From: a virus
Length of the DNA stretch: 20,420 nucleotides
Virus record (IMG/VR): IMGVR_UViG_3300021425_000241
Coordinates: 1 to 20,420 of that record
Direction: 5' to 3' (one strand)
Part shown: positions 14,401-20,420 of the stretch, piece after piece
How positions within the stretch are numbered: the first letter of the stretch is position 1
Layout of the letters: every line of letters starts with the position of its first letter
Position numbers and translations under genes: made by a program
The notes under the pieces: model-generated
The model's database searches: none
What the model was told of the DNA's origin: nothing
Seen by the model: only the letters and a program-made list of their open reading frames with translations

Positions 14401-14549
14401 GAAAAATAGATCAAAGACCTGAAGTTATTTACGAAGGTGATGAAATTACTTATCTTCCATCTCCTCCAATTTACATACCAGCAGGATCTAGTAGTTTTGG
14501 ATCTTCTGGTGGTGAGAGTAATTATGAATATGATGTATTGGAACGTTGA
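11460..14549 (+). CDS. Tape-measure-like tail protein with muramidase and permuted M23-like domains, 1029 aa
   Basis: A paralogue of the next gene: both share LGFLD..KNF near residue 75, a hydrophobic N-terminal half, D(I)LGAPFRY at about 287-294, NLGKFDARVRE at 319-329 and a C-terminal EYVID.DSV.LFG module (935-947). Two enzyme-like domains follow the structural half. Residues 575-725 resemble a phage muramidase/transglycosylase: candidate Glu E589 (SSVEAQSYD), GAIGRYQQMP at 621-630, FTPELQDRVALKML at 648-661. Residues 755-912 carry M23 peptidase motifs in reversed order: GESTGPHFHIG (H780, H782) first, then WGGIDLAGAAG (D870) and GFGNAARILG...VGHG (H908). The usual zinc His four residues before D870 is Trp866. 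Cys pairs at 560/564 and 743/745 flank the muramidase. The start ATG overlaps the previous stop (TAATG). Likely virion tail protein for envelope digestion during infection. Confidence 0.8.
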   Translation: MAPIVSPLTGTLKSIKTQFISKEKLLKSTLNVQQKRINLKRSNAERERFINYEKVLERPLAFLGKPIRSVAKRLGFLDALKNFIVNVLLGFFALRLLKYLPQLKSVFIGILKAGNFIIDVAGSILNGLVTFIDYGYKGYDHARKIVGKIGGDKAIQGLDKMTGESTKLINQMLIAGMLFSDFNIFGGMKSGQSVFNKTVDTIKDTVSTEVATATAQRTASVAAVKAMGPLAAGGVVVGAGLLLSAAGEGIFQLTRWVKGIKSISGPASSLFSIPLGIVEGVGTIFDILGAPFRYGIELIRGGFMKLFDDKSGLEKQATNLGKFDARVRENLRRFSGLFSPLFKFFGKNDIAKKLQTPGSFGSLYGEKAVKDMGYYGGGRVIKVKKYASGGPVLIERTEVKEINIERTETSKKSELNIGSSIGGELNFAKVFPGSIDDPGRMNRYEYMGNAHDSIQGAADIGPVMALTTKTLLGDQVSKMDYDNAGRSLSGFMLRGLQDQNPVAYNSLLNVLDYNQFTGVISTFLMKSMKNPLSGILNLLRDQVGLAPVPGDATGTEADPCAAACDTGSGQSVYGDSVDKAILDLISSVEAQSYDTMNVSRGATAGKPTQMTVDWLVANANGAIGRYQQMPEYLKERVIAAGGKGSDKFTPELQDRVALKMLYSGHGFSRWRSGQMSNEEFGDRLSATWRGLPHRSGGTYPDRYAGRNKAHISRPAFMTRLSQIRAGGGSTISPSSPAANVDPCICDPDIPSGDPGDISGATQLGTGTFIQGSTGESTGPHFHIGPTEIYDPNGDKWIGRKTEQGKASSRGAAFQTIKGFIKNKIPITLTNAGISINPGSPPDDSTINKYIIKEQVGHATRSRGGSWGGIDLAGAAGIRFPLAVGPVVSSVHGFGNAARILGTNAFVGHGATGSTGSREGGGPTLSGGIRLLHKGEYVIDKDSVDLFGGIPFYSMINGVENEKQRTEKSSQLMQHLSKYTGRKIDQRPEVIYEGDEITYLPSPPIYIPAGSSSFGSSGGESNYEYDVLER

Positions 14550-14556
14550 ATAAGAT

Positions 14557-17500
14557 ATGGCATATCAACCACTCAAAAATCCAACTACATTTATTATTAA
14601 AAAACAAGTAATTCGTGTTGAAAAACTTGTAGGGCAAAGAAATAAGTTCAAAACTGTTGCACTTAAACAAAAAATAAAACTTCAAGAACTGGGACGCAGA
14701 GAACAAGCAGAGAAAAAACTAGAGACAAAAGGAACTGAAAAATTAGTATCAAATAAAATCCAAACTCCTAGACTTGGATTTCTTGACTTCATAAAGAATT
14801 TTTTATTTTCTGTTTTATTTGGCGCATTAACTCTTAAGTTATTACCACATTTACCAAAACTTAAAGGACTATTAATTACAACTCTTAAAATTGGTAATTT
14901 TGGAATTGAGTTTGCTGGAACCATTTTAAATGCAATGGCAACTTTTATTGATAAGGCATATCAAATAATTGATTTCGGTAAGCAACAGGCAAAAATTTTA
15001 GGTGGTGATACTGGTGTAGAAAATTATGAAAAAACATTAGGAATAGCAAATAAAGTAATGAACGGAATGTTCATTGCAGGTATGCTCTTTTCAGATCTGA
15101 TTGTACTAAAAGCACAAACGGATTCCAATCAATCAACTCTTAATGAAATCGGACAAGAAGTTGTTGAACAAGTAGCAAAAAGACAAGGATTTAGATCTGC
15201 TATTCAATCTGTTGCTGGTAAAATTGCTAATATTGCAGGTCGCGCTAATCCAATTCTTCTTGTTGGAACTGCATCTGCTATTTTAGGTGAGTTAGCATTT
15301 CAACAAAGAAAGTTTGCTCAAAATTTGGAGAGGCAAGTTGCAGATAAACTCAAAGAAGCACAAGAAGATAAGAATCCTATAACAAGAGCTATCAAACTTA
15401 ATACATATTCTAATTTTGCTCTTCCTGGACTTAAGTTTTATAATTTTGTTTCTACTGCGATTGGATCATTATTGGATATTATTGGAGCACCATTTAGATA
15501 TCTTGGTGAATTAATTAATTTTGGTATTATGTCTTTAACTGGTGATGCTAAAGGTATACAAACTCAAAGAGAAAATCTGGGTAAATTTGATGCCAGAGTG
15601 AGAGAACAATTTCGCCAACTCACCAATACTTTAAGTTTTGGACTTCTTGCAAAAGAAAAAGGATCTTGGGGAAATATCTATGGAGATGATGCCGCCCAGA
15701 AAGGAATGATGAATAGGATGTATGGTGGCGGAAGTGTCAAATCTTTTGGATATGCGGAAGGTGGTTCCGTATCTAGAGGTGGTGAACTAGTTGGTGGTGC
15801 TATTGGACGAACCGGAGTTAAAAAATCAGTAGCAAGAACAATTGAGATTCCAGTTTCTCCTTTGAATCCTGGTGCTGATGTTGGCGGATCAACACCTTAT
15901 ATGAATCCTACTACAGGTAAACCCACTGGTATTTCTAATATTGAAACCTTTTTTCCAAATCCAGAGGACTCAAAATATGTAAGTCCTTTTCGATATTTAA
16001 CAAAATCTTATGGTGTTGCTTCTATTGGTAATTTTATAAAACCATTCTTGCTGGTTCCAATTAAAATCATTATGGGTGATGGATCTGCTTTTTCTAATTC
16101 TGTTGCTCTTGCAGCGGCAGTCAATAACTTATTCAATAATATTCTTTCTAATATATTTGTTCCAGGTACAAAAGAAACACTTGCTGATAAAATTGGGGCA
16201 GTTGATATTTTGAGTTGGGCAGCAAGAACCATACAAGAAACTATGATGACACCATTGAAAGAGTTGAGGTCTGCATTAATTTCTCAATTTGGTTTGAGAT
16301 CTGGAACTGGAGATGGGTCAGCAGTTTCACCATCAGCACAAAAAGGTGAAGGTGCTGGAACAAATCCTCTTGCTGAGTTTGCTGGACAAGCACAATTTGT
16401 AATTGGTGATAGTATCGCTCACGGATTTGCTGGAAGATCTGGTAATGGTGATAATGGCAGTGATACTCAAGTAGGTCGTAGTTCTGCAAATGTTTTAAAA
16501 ATACTTCAAGCAAAAGGTGATGCTCTTAAAGGAATGCTCATTGATTTATCAACTGGTATTGCCAACTCTCCAGGAGATCTTGTTTCCGTTGAGGCACAAC
16601 TTTCATATCTAAAATCGATTGGGGCAAGAGTTCGTGTTCTTGGCGTTTCTAATTCATTTAGTGAAAAGAATGGAAACTTAAATCAAAAGTTAGACCAAAT
16701 GATAAAGAAATATGGATTTTATTTTTATGGTGGTTATAAAGGAGCAGCGGATGGAGTTGATGGAACTGCAACTGATTATGCTGAATTAAAAACAAAAAGA
16801 GATAGAGATGTTGAGGCGGCAGGAAAGGGTGAAGTTTCTTCAGATTATAAAGTTTCTTCTGGTGCGGTTAATCCAAAACTTATATACGATTACTTAAAGA
16901 GTTTGGGAGTTTCTCATACACATGCTTTAGGAATACTTGCAAATATTAAAGGAGAAAGTGATTTTGTTCCTGGTGAATCTGAAAGTGGTGGACCTGGAGT
17001 TGGTCTCTTCCAGTATTCTGATAATGATAGAAAACTAAAGTTTTTGAGAGCGGTTCCAAATTATAAAACCGACTGGAGGGGACAAATTTCATATGCTGTT
17101 AAGGAAGATAGAGCACCAGAGTATCTTGGAATTTCCTTCTCTTCTCCACAAGAATCTGCTGAATGGTGGATGAATAAATGGGAAAGACCTGCTGCTTATG
17201 TAAAGTCTGGTAGAAGAACAAAACATAATCAGTTTATTGCTTCTTTTGGGGGTTTAAAACAAGCACTTCATGGTGGTTATATTGACAAAACTCAAGATGT
17301 ATTAACTCACCCAGGCGAATATGTAATTGATGCTGATTCTGTAAAATTATTTGGAATTAATTTTTATGATATTATTAATCAAACTGAAACAATCACTCAA
17401 AGACAAAGAGCATCACAGAGTCTAATGTCTATTTTAAGTCAATATACTGAAGATGGATTTCTAGAAACTGAGCATGACTATACATATAATGTTCCACAGA

Positions 17501-17607
17501 GTCAAATAGTCATGCTACCACCACAAGTTATTCCTATCGGATCTGGTGGAATTTATAGTGGAAATAATGGTGATGATCCTTCTTATGATTTTACTGAAAT
17601 ATGTTAG
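14557..17607 (+). CDS. Tape-measure-like tail protein with SGNH-like and phage tail lysozyme domains, 1016 aa
   Basis: A paralogue of the preceding gene along most of its structural part: PRLGFLDFIKNF at 71-82, a hydrophobic stretch at 83-130, FIAGMLFSD at 172-180 (shared as IAGMLFSD), DIIGAPFRY at 307-315 and ENLGKFDARVRE at 339-350. Residues 612-745 look like an SGNH/GDSL hydrolase: block I GDSIAHG at 617-623 (Ser619), LIDLSTGIAN at 661-670, and the C-terminal block ADGVDGTATDY at 731-741, where the usual Asp-x-x-His reads D732-x-x-D735. Residues 769-900 match the phage tail lysozyme family: ALGILANIKGESDF with E800, then GVGLFQYSD and a Trp-rich AEWWMNKWERP. The C-terminus repeats the GEYVIDADSVKLFG module and ends in a Pro/Gly-rich tail with a terminal Cys. 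It starts eight bases after the previous stop. Confidence 0.8.
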   Translation: MAYQPLKNPTTFIIKKQVIRVEKLVGQRNKFKTVALKQKIKLQELGRREQAEKKLETKGTEKLVSNKIQTPRLGFLDFIKNFLFSVLFGALTLKLLPHLPKLKGLLITTLKIGNFGIEFAGTILNAMATFIDKAYQIIDFGKQQAKILGGDTGVENYEKTLGIANKVMNGMFIAGMLFSDLIVLKAQTDSNQSTLNEIGQEVVEQVAKRQGFRSAIQSVAGKIANIAGRANPILLVGTASAILGELAFQQRKFAQNLERQVADKLKEAQEDKNPITRAIKLNTYSNFALPGLKFYNFVSTAIGSLLDIIGAPFRYLGELINFGIMSLTGDAKGIQTQRENLGKFDARVREQFRQLTNTLSFGLLAKEKGSWGNIYGDDAAQKGMMNRMYGGGSVKSFGYAEGGSVSRGGELVGGAIGRTGVKKSVARTIEIPVSPLNPGADVGGSTPYMNPTTGKPTGISNIETFFPNPEDSKYVSPFRYLTKSYGVASIGNFIKPFLLVPIKIIMGDGSAFSNSVALAAAVNNLFNNILSNIFVPGTKETLADKIGAVDILSWAARTIQETMMTPLKELRSALISQFGLRSGTGDGSAVSPSAQKGEGAGTNPLAEFAGQAQFVIGDSIAHGFAGRSGNGDNGSDTQVGRSSANVLKILQAKGDALKGMLIDLSTGIANSPGDLVSVEAQLSYLKSIGARVRVLGVSNSFSEKNGNLNQKLDQMIKKYGFYFYGGYKGAADGVDGTATDYAELKTKRDRDVEAAGKGEVSSDYKVSSGAVNPKLIYDYLKSLGVSHTHALGILANIKGESDFVPGESESGGPGVGLFQYSDNDRKLKFLRAVPNYKTDWRGQISYAVKEDRAPEYLGISFSSPQESAEWWMNKWERPAAYVKSGRRTKHNQFIASFGGLKQALHGGYIDKTQDVLTHPGEYVIDADSVKLFGINFYDIINQTETITQRQRASQSLMSILSQYTEDGFLETEHDYTYNVPQSQIVMLPPQVIPIGSGGIYSGNNGDDPSYDFTEIC

Positions 17608-17636
17608 GTAAATAGTAGTAAGAAAAAGTTTAAAAG

Positions 17637-19019
17637 ATGTTTAATACTCCAATCACTGCGGCACAATCTAAAGAATTTGACATTAAAAAATGTTTGGTAT
17701 ATTCTAATGATGAAAAAACGCAGGCTGATATAGGAAGTCTTATCACTGACTTATATTATTTTGAGGATGTTTTGAGTCCTAGTATAAAAGTTGATATTAT
17801 GTTTGCTGATACTGCAACAATCAATAAAGACAATACTTTAAAAACCGCAATGGAAGCCTTACAGTTAGTAGGAACCGAAAAGGTTGAACTTAAATTATCA
17901 GATCCGAATGAAAAAGAAATATCAGTTACAGTTTACTCTGATTTTATATCTGCACCATCTAAAGAACCTAGAAAATCTTTGATCACAGTAAATCTTGTTT
18001 CTAAAGAACTTATTTTTAATTATAAGACAGTTGTTAATTATAGATTAGATGGAAAAATATCTGATCATGTAACAAAAATACTTAAAGAGACATTCAAAAC
18101 TAAAAAGAAATTAGATATAGAAGAAACTGTTGGGGAATATAATTATTGTGGAGTTAATCATCATGGATTTGCTACAATTCTAACCATGGCAAGAAAAGCA
18201 GTTCCTAATATAAAAAATGCTAAAGGAAATACTGCGGGATTCTTTTTCTTTGAGACATCAGAAGGATTTAAATTTAAGTCTGTTGAAGGATTATTGTCTG
18301 AGTATGAGCCTGGTGGTGGAAAGAAAAATTATAAAAGTTTAGTTTATAATGAAACATCTGATGGTAGAGGGACAACCATTCCTCCAGAATATAACGGAAA
18401 AATATTAGAATATAATTTAGGTAGCACTGCAGGAAGTGTTCAATCAAAACTACAGATTGGAACTTACTCAACTAGAACAGTATTGTTTGATCCTTTTAAT
18501 TGTTATTATGAAGTAGTAACTCCAAATACTCAAGGAGAGAGTGCAGAATTGGGATCAGAAAAAAATCTCCAAACAGCAGGTAAAAACTTACCAAAATATA
18601 ACAAAGAATTTAATGTTGAAGGAAAAAATAAAGATTATACCAGAACTCAATATATGATAATAGATAAAGGAACTCTTCCTACTGGTAATACAAAACAACA
18701 AATTGAAAAGTCAAAACAAGAAAACTTTGATCCAAAAAATATACTAAGTCAATCAACAATGAGATATAATCAGTTTTTTTCTGCTGCCGTTGAAATTACC
18801 ATTACTGGTGATTTTAGTTTACATGCTGGAGATTATATTTTAATTGATGTACCACAAAATAATCCAGAAGATAGAAATTCCATGGATAAACAATTGGGTG
18901 GATATTATGTTATTGCTAAATTGTGTCATTATATTAGTCTAAGATTTGGTGGATATACTAAGTTAACTTTGAGTAGAGATTCTATTGGAAGAAAAGGATC
19001 TCCAACAAATCCAATCTAA
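17637..19019 (+). CDS. 27: gp27-like baseplate hub subunit
   Basis: In T4 a gp27 trimer forms the central hub that holds gp5 and continues into the tube. This 460-residue protein (391 in T4) starts FNTPITAAQSKEFDIKKCLV and has hub-like landmarks: LSPSIKVDIMFADTATI, VNYRLDGKISDHVTKILKET, NYCGVNHHGFATILTMARKA, GFFFFETSEGFKFKSVEGLL, and a late ITGDFSLHAGDYILIDVP followed by GGYYVIAKLCHYI. The last part matches the tube-like domain found in hub proteins (a short 'G....G..i...vP' loop). The position between the tape-measure-like genes and gp5 also fits gp27. Similarity to T4 gp27 is weak by eye, so the call rests on pattern and context. Confidence 0.72.
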   Translation: MFNTPITAAQSKEFDIKKCLVYSNDEKTQADIGSLITDLYYFEDVLSPSIKVDIMFADTATINKDNTLKTAMEALQLVGTEKVELKLSDPNEKEISVTVYSDFISAPSKEPRKSLITVNLVSKELIFNYKTVVNYRLDGKISDHVTKILKETFKTKKKLDIEETVGEYNYCGVNHHGFATILTMARKAVPNIKNAKGNTAGFFFFETSEGFKFKSVEGLLSEYEPGGGKKNYKSLVYNETSDGRGTTIPPEYNGKILEYNLGSTAGSVQSKLQIGTYSTRTVLFDPFNCYYEVVTPNTQGESAELGSEKNLQTAGKNLPKYNKEFNVEGKNKDYTRTQYMIIDKGTLPTGNTKQQIEKSKQENFDPKNILSQSTMRYNQFFSAAVEITITGDFSLHAGDYILIDVPQNNPEDRNSMDKQLGGYYVIAKLCHYISLRFGGYTKLTLSRDSIGRKGSPTNPI

Positions 19020-19022
19020 ATA
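19015..19022 (+). promoter_or_regulatory. Weak candidate late promoter (TCTAAATA)
   Basis: TCTAAATA is one mismatch from the late consensus and overlaps the end of the hub gene. A start near 19028 would leave about 19 bases before the ATG at 19047, similar to the spacing at gp54 and gp26. The match alone is not significant in this AT-rich DNA. Confidence 0.28.
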
Positions 19023-19046
19023 ACTAATATTACAGTACACACCATT

Positions 19047-19211
19047 ATGGATAGAGCACAAAACTATATTGGACAAGATAAAAAAGAAGAATTAAAATCG
19101 CTTGAGAAATCTATTGGAATACCCTCTCAAGATAAACTTGTTCCAACTCCATTAGAATTATACTGTGATGCTCATCCTGATGCTATTGAATGTAAAATAT
19201 ATGAGGTTTAA
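19047..19211 (+). CDS. Small conserved cyanophage protein before gp5, 54 aa
   Basis: A 54-residue frame starting MDRAQNYIGQDKKEELKSLE and ending LELYCDAHPDAIECKIYEV. The end, with Cys residues at positions 40 and 49 around a DAHPDAIE segment, resembles short proteins with a 'Y C...PDA.EC..Y' ending that I recall from other T4-like cyanophages near hub genes; the function is unknown. It begins 27 bases after the hub gene and ends six bases before the gp5 ATG, which supports it as a real gene in the operon. No membrane or signal segment is visible. Confidence 0.65.
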   Translation: MDRAQNYIGQDKKEELKSLEKSIGIPSQDKLVPTPLELYCDAHPDAIECKIYEV

Positions 19212-19217
19212 CAATTA

Positions 19218-20420
19218 ATGGAAGGTGGATCTCTTTTTAACTCTGGGTTTCTTGGTGCAAGTTTTAATTGGTGGGTAGGTCAAATTGCCGATGATGCAAC
19301 TTGGCGTGATAATATACTACCCGGAAAGTTTGAAAGTGCAGATCAAATTCCTGGATGGGGTAGAAGATATAAGGTAAGAATTATAGGTCTTCACGATCAA
19401 GGAGAAACTGAAATACCATCAGATCAACTTCCTTGGGCACAGGTAATGTATCCTGTGACTGCTGGTGGTGGCCAAGGAGCTTCAGGTCAAACACCAAATC
19501 TCCGTCAAGGAAATATGGTATTTGGCTTCTTTTTAGATGGTCAGGAGCAACAAGTTCCTGTGATTATGGGAGTGCTTGGTAATAATGCTCAAACACAACT
19601 TGCAACAAAAATTGGTGACGGAAGAGTAACCAATACTCAACCAGGAAGTCTTGCAACCAGTGGAAATGCTGTATCTGCGAGTGGAAATACTGATACAAAT
19701 AGAAGAGTTCCTGATGATGATAAAGTATCGACAAAACCAAAACCACCAGGAACTCCATCTATAGATGGTAGAAGTCCAAGACCCCCAACAAAAGCAGAAC
19801 TGAATGCGGCACAATCAGCAAGAGCAGAAGCAGATAGACTTGGTGAAACTGGAGCAATAAGAGAAGCAAGAATTAGAAATGCGACTGCTGCAGCAACAAG
19901 ACAAGAAGCAGAAGCAGCAGCATCACCAGCATCACCAGCAGTACCAGGAGCAACTAAAGAAAGTGCTGATGCTGTTCACCAACAAAGTGCTGCTGATGTA
20001 AAAAGATTAGACTTATATCTCAAAAAAACTGTGATGTTAAGTCCCTGTGATCTTCCTGGATCTGCGATGAAAGGAATGCAGACTGATATTGAAAATCTCA
20101 CTAAAGAGATTGATAAAATTTTACAAACAGCATCATCTTATGTGGATGCTGTTTCTGAAGTTACTTCACAAATCAGCGGTATTGTAGGACAAGTAAGTGA
20201 CGTAGCAGGACAAGTAACTAATGTGGTGGGGCAAGCAAGTGATATAACAGGAAGTATTGGTGGTATTGGTGATATAGCAGGAAGTGTTGGTGATATAGGA
20301 GGAAGTGTTAGTGGTATAGCAGGAAGTGTTAGTGATACACAGGAAAAAATACAGGCTTTATTAGAAAAATATGCTCCCAAGATCGCAAAGTATATGAAGA
20401 TTGTTTTTAATAAAATTTCC
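19218..20420 (+). CDS. 5: gp5-like baseplate hub/spike protein, 3'-truncated by the window edge
   Basis: The frame runs from ATG 19218 to the end of the window (401 residues, no stop). The N-terminal part has the gp5/VgrG OB-fold pattern: GRRYKVRIIGLHD at 48-60, LPWAQVMYPVTAGGGQGASG at 71-90, NLRQGNMVFGFFLDGQEQQV at 94-113 and PVIMGVLGNN at 114-123, closely matching T4 gp5 (ELPWA...P, VVGFFLDG, PVILG). In T4 a lysozyme domain follows. Here residues 130-260 are instead a low-complexity Ala/Pro/Gln/Thr linker, including the nine-base repeats at 19920-19946 (ASP, ASP, AVP). Then come helical segments with a coiled-coil look and a run of seven-residue repeats (317-375). No hydrolase motif is seen. 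The C-terminal needle helix lies beyond the window. Confidence 0.88.
   Translation, partial: MEGGSLFNSGFLGASFNWWVGQIADDATWRDNILPGKFESADQIPGWGRRYKVRIIGLHDQGETEIPSDQLPWAQVMYPVTAGGGQGASGQTPNLRQGNMVFGFFLDGQEQQVPVIMGVLGNNAQTQLATKIGDGRVTNTQPGSLATSGNAVSASGNTDTNRRVPDDDKVSTKPKPPGTPSIDGRSPRPPTKAELNAAQSARAEADRLGETGAIREARIRNATAAATRQEAEAAASPASPAVPGATKESADAVHQQSAADVKRLDLYLKKTVMLSPCDLPGSAMKGMQTDIENLTKEIDKILQTASSYVDAVSEVTSQISGIVGQVSDVAGQVTNVVGQASDITGSIGGIGDIAGSVGDIGGSVSGIAGSVSDTQEKIQALLEKYAPKIAKYMKIVFNKIS
20166..20342 (+). repeat. Imperfect 21-bp tandem repeats encoding seven-residue units in gp5
   Basis: Eight successive units read SQISGIV, GQVSDVA, GQVTNVV, GQASDIT, GSIGGIGDIA (expanded to ten residues), GSVGDIG, GSVSGIA, GSVSDTQ. 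Each 21-base unit starts with a Gly (or Ser) codon, and hydrophobic residues fall at positions 3 and 6. The last units are the most alike in DNA, suggesting recent expansion. They may form a coiled coil or a beta-solenoid; the sequence does not settle which. Confidence 0.85.

Noticed and set aside
17282-17310. TTGACA inside the 1016-residue gene as a promoter
   Set aside because: No -10 element at a suitable distance, and within coding sequence far from any gene start.
19533-19814. 93-codon open frame on the - strand within gp5
   Set aside because: Antisense shadow of the gp5 OB-fold and linker; a Trp/Cys/Ser-rich sequence without family features.

Overview
The window looks like part of the genome of a T4-like myovirus of marine cyanobacteria (a Prochlorococcus or Synechococcus cyanophage). 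It combines T4 core genes (33, 59, 32, 53, 48, 4, 54, 26, a 27-like gene, 5) with genes typical of cyanophages (thyX, phoH, a RecB/MGME1-like nuclease). It is AT-rich and almost wholly coding. I saw no tRNA, rRNA, CRISPR array, insertion sequence or integrase, and no gene-free stretch longer than about 75 bases.

Region 1 (1-4551, + strand) holds nucleotide metabolism and replication genes in close succession: the 3' end of thyX, two small unknown genes, phoH, a PD-(D/E)XK nuclease, gp33 (late-transcription co-activator), gp59 (helicase loader), a small unknown protein that recalls cyanobacterial DUF1825, and gp32 (ssDNA-binding protein). A near-consensus sigma70-type promoter (3506-3534) lies just before gp32. 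The order 33-59-32 is that of T4, with the unknown gene inserted before 32.

Region 2 (4552-7422, - strand) is a compact late operon reading gp4 (head completion), a 130-residue unknown, gp48 (tail-tube cap), gp53 (baseplate wedge). It converges on gp32 with no gap between the stop codons. It starts from a divergent spacer (7423-7470) holding a perfect T4-type late promoter TATAAATA on the - strand.

Region 3 (7471-20420, + strand) is a tail and baseplate-hub operon: gp54, gp26, a short frame that may be reached by -1 frameshifting, three large consecutive tape-measure-like tail proteins (722, 1029 and 1016 residues), a gp27-like hub protein, a 54-residue unknown, and gp5, which runs off the end. 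The three large proteins carry different cell-envelope-degrading domains: a GH24-type lysozyme; a muramidase plus an apparently permuted M23 peptidase; and an SGNH hydrolase-like domain plus a phage tail lysozyme. The visible part of gp5 has no lysozyme domain, so envelope degradation seems to have been moved from gp5 to these proteins.

The strongest unusual signals are: a perfect in-frame T_TTT_TTC slippery heptamer just before the gp26 stop codon, leading into the open -1 frame, which recalls the lambda G/GT tail chaperone arrangement; the three tape-measure-like hydrolase proteins; a 58-bp exact direct repeat at an in-frame distance of 867 bp around the lysozyme module; and likely catalytic-residue losses in the M23-like and SGNH-like domains.
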